7,104 nt of DNA from JAYSRU01 sp043720875. GTDB lineage: Bacteria; Bacteroidota; Bacteroidia; Flavobacteriales_D; Crocinitomicaceae. Positions 5,760 through 7,104 of the stretch are shown piece by piece. Under the pieces are notes generated by a model. That model was not told the DNA's origin. It saw nothing but the letters and a program-made list of their open reading frames with translations, and made no database searches. The translations under genes were made by a program, and so were the position numbers. Each line of letters begins with the position of its first letter. Position 1 is the stretch's first letter. The DNA is taken from contig JAYSRU010000278.1 in the NCBI GenBank assembly GCA_043720875.1, positions 1 through 7,104 of the forward strand, in the 5' to 3' direction.

Positions 5760-6404
5760 CTAGAATTTTCCTTCTCGGCTACACACCCAAAATGCATAAA
5801 TGATTCCAGGTAACCAGAACAATAACATCAGGAGTAAGCACAACAATGTTGGAATAATATCCCAGCTTGTTGCTAATCCTACAGCGATAACAGGAATCAA
5901 AATGCATAAAATAATATAAAGAATGGCAGAATCTCCCATTTGTGAAGATTGCGCAACCGTTTTATTCAATTTTTTTGAAACAATTTTTTGAGCAATACTC
6001 GTTTTTTGTAAAGTAGCTTTTTGTTTAACAGTTGTGGGTGCAACTACAGCGTTGTTTTCAACTGGTGCGGCTGTCGTTTCTTTAACGATTTTATTTTCAG
6101 TTCTAATTTCAGCTCCAGTTATTATTTCGTTTACTTCTGTTGTAACCGCTACAACATCCGTTGCGGCAGTAATTACCGATTCTTTTCTTAAAATTGGAGT
6201 AGTATTTTTTGCTTTTACTTCATTTGAAGCAGTTTCGGTCTTGTCCGACTTCAAGATATTAGGAGCGTTGTAGTGGAATCCTTTCGTGTACTTTCGCTTT
6301 GAAAGTAGACCTCTGTTGACAACGTTATTGGAAGTGGAACATGATGCAATAATAAAACTAGCTAATACTAATCCAATTGCATTTACCTTTGTAAATAATT
6401 TCAT
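5760..6404 (-). CDS. Lipoprotein with C-terminal YqaE/Pmp3-like two-helix domain
   Basis: The 214-residue protein has a lipoprotein signal at its N-terminus (lipobox IASC, acylated C22) and a short conserved-looking segment LLSKRKYTKGFHYN (33-46), of the 'KRKYxKG' kind I associate with Bacteroidota lipoproteins. Next comes a linker of about 110 residues (46-156), rich in T, V, A, K and E with no recognisable fold. The C-terminus holds two closely spaced membrane helices (about 159-180 and 183-206) that match the YqaE/Pmp3 family: LCILIPVIAVGL (166-177) and FWLPGIIYAFWV (196-207) correspond to the family's 'ilPPlaVfl' and 'yiPGiiHAlyv' motifs, with one P and the H replaced. Pmp3-type proteins are small hydrophobic membrane proteins linked to ion balance and stress. 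Here the domain is tethered to a lipid anchor. The precise role is unknown. The gene stands alone, with its own terminator. Confidence 0.8.
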   Translation of the reverse strand: MKLFTKVNAIGLVLASFIIASCSTSNNVVNRGLLSKRKYTKGFHYNAPNILKSDKTETASNEVKAKNTTPILRKESVITAATDVVAVTTEVNEIITGAEIRTENKIVKETTAAPVENNAVVAPTTVKQKATLQKTSIAQKIVSKKLNKTVAQSSQMGDSAILYIILCILIPVIAVGLATSWDIIPTLLCLLLMLLFWLPGIIYAFWVCSREGKF

Positions 6405-6509
6405 ACGTTTATTTAATTTAAATTCGTTGCATAGTTACAATATTTTTTTCAAAAACTAGAAACTTTAACGATTAAATAAAAGTATAAAACTGAAGAAATC
6501 ACAAGTTAA
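6405..6509. other. Divergent intergenic region
   Basis: This 105-base AT-rich gap separates the divergent lipoprotein-Pmp3 gene (minus) and propeller-like gene (plus), so it must hold both promoters if neither is transcribed from elsewhere. On the minus strand, TAACTATG (6437-6430) is one mismatch from the -7 consensus TAnnTTTG and would give a leader of about 20 bases, but no -33 element stands at the right distance. On the plus strand I found no convincing -7 box. The region also holds the 10-base palindrome AATTTAAATT (6415-6424), which is unremarkable at this base composition. Confidence 0.3.
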
Positions 6510-7104
6510 ATGAAGCAGCTAAAAATGTTTTTTTGGTCGATGATTATATTTGCTTTGCCGTTCAAAATGGCGGGCCAAAAAATCATAGCTACCTTACCTC
6601 CAGCACTGACTGAAACTTCGGGTTTATGTTTTTTGAACGACACTGTTTTGGTCACCTTAAATGACAGCGATAACGAACCGAAATTATTTTTCTTAAAGCT
6701 CGATGGAACTGTGTTTCACAAAACCACGGTTACAAACGCAACCAATGTGGATTGGGAAGATATAACGACAGATGGAAAAGGTACGTTGTATGTCGCTGAC
6801 ATAGGGAACAACAAAAACCACCGAACCGACCTTTGTATTTATAAAATTAATGCAAAAGATATTTTAAAGAAAAAAGAGGTAAAGGCTGACAAAATTAGTT
6901 TCAGCTATCCTAATCAAAGTATGTTTCCACCAGAAGATAAGGATAAACATTTCGATGCCGAAGCATTGGCATTTTACAAAGATTCGTTGTATATTTTTAC
7001 CAAATGCAGAACCAAACCATATGATGGCAAATCATTTAGCTACGTTTTGCATACCGACGCAGGAACGCAAGTGGCCAAACAACGTACCACCATAAGTTTG
7101 AAGG
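6510..7104 (+). CDS. Secreted beta-propeller-like protein (N-terminal 198 residues; 3' end outside window)
   Basis: This is the only plus-strand gene. Its frame is open from ATG at 6510 to the window edge, and a TAA directly before the ATG (6507-6509) fixes the upstream limit of the start. Residues 1 to about 22 are a signal peptide: K2 and K5, a hydrophobic stretch to F18, then MAGQ. The mature part has a motif set I associate with Bacteroidota propeller-like proteins: ETSGLCFLNDTV (35-46), TLNDSDNEPKLFFL (49-62), NVDWEDITTDGKGTLYVADI (79-98) running into GNN (99-101), LCIYKI (108-113) and FDAEALAFYKDSLYIFTK (148-165). The repeated pattern of short strands ending in acidic turns suggests beta-propeller blades. 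The exact function is unknown; a phytase-like or SdiA-regulated-like fold would be a guess. Any C-terminal sorting domain for type IX secretion would lie outside the window. Confidence 0.72.
   Translation, partial: MKQLKMFFWSMIIFALPFKMAGQKIIATLPPALTETSGLCFLNDTVLVTLNDSDNEPKLFFLKLDGTVFHKTTVTNATNVDWEDITTDGKGTLYVADIGNNKNHRTDLCIYKINAKDILKKKEVKADKISFSYPNQSMFPPEDKDKHFDAEALAFYKDSLYIFTKCRTKPYDGKSFSYVLHTDAGTQVAKQRTTISLK

Noticed and set aside
6034..6273. Plus-strand open frame of 79 codons with a hydrophobic product
   Set aside because: It is antisense to the T/V/A/K/E-rich linker of the lipoprotein-Pmp3 gene. The hydrophobic S/V/T/A composition is what the complement of such a linker gives.
6384..6391. 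TACCTTTG on the plus strand, facing the propeller-like gene
   Set aside because: It matches the -7 consensus but lies inside the coding start of the lipoprotein gene, would give a leader of over 100 bases, and has no -33 element at the right spacing. Probably chance.

Overview
The window is AT-rich DNA of a Bacteroidota bacterium, most likely Flavobacteriales. The signs are proteins typical of that phylum (a LETM1-related protein with a TerB-like region, and a lipoprotein fused to a YqaE/Pmp3 tail), start codons without clear Shine-Dalgarno sequences, and a perfect match to the phylum's TAnnTTTG -7 promoter box. Six genes lie on the minus strand, and one at the right edge lies on the plus strand. 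The genes at both edges are cut by the window. I see no rRNA, tRNA, CRISPR array, insertion sequence or phage gene.

Left region (1-3408, minus strand): a four-gene operon, in transcription order an ABC ATPase (2698-3408, TTG start), a lipidated HlyD-type periplasmic adaptor (1721-2659), a four-helix FtsX/DevC-type permease (558-1691) and a TolC-type outer-membrane channel (1-555, cut). Gaps are 38, 29 and 2 bases. Together these make a complete MacAB/DevBCA-like tripartite exporter reaching from cytoplasm to outside. The substrate cannot be read from the sequence.

Middle region (3498-5624, minus strand): a two-gene unit with a 9-base gap. First comes a 417-residue protein with a TerB-like middle and a C-terminal LETM1 signature, then a class I SAM-dependent methyltransferase of the RlmI-like rRNA methyltransferase superfamily. 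The 135-base intergenic stretch upstream (5625-5759) holds a -7 box almost touching the start codon, a perfect 9-base inverted repeat, and a 14-base-pair terminator belonging to the preceding gene.

Right region (5760-7104): a minus-strand gene for a lipoprotein whose C-terminus is a Pmp3-like two-helix hairpin. A 105-base divergent intergenic stretch separates it from the start of a secreted, beta-propeller-like protein on the plus strand.

The gene content looks like ordinary chromosome rather than a mobile island. The points most worth following are the lipoprotein-Pmp3 architecture, the LETM1/TerB protein with its methyltransferase partner, and the dyad upstream of that pair.
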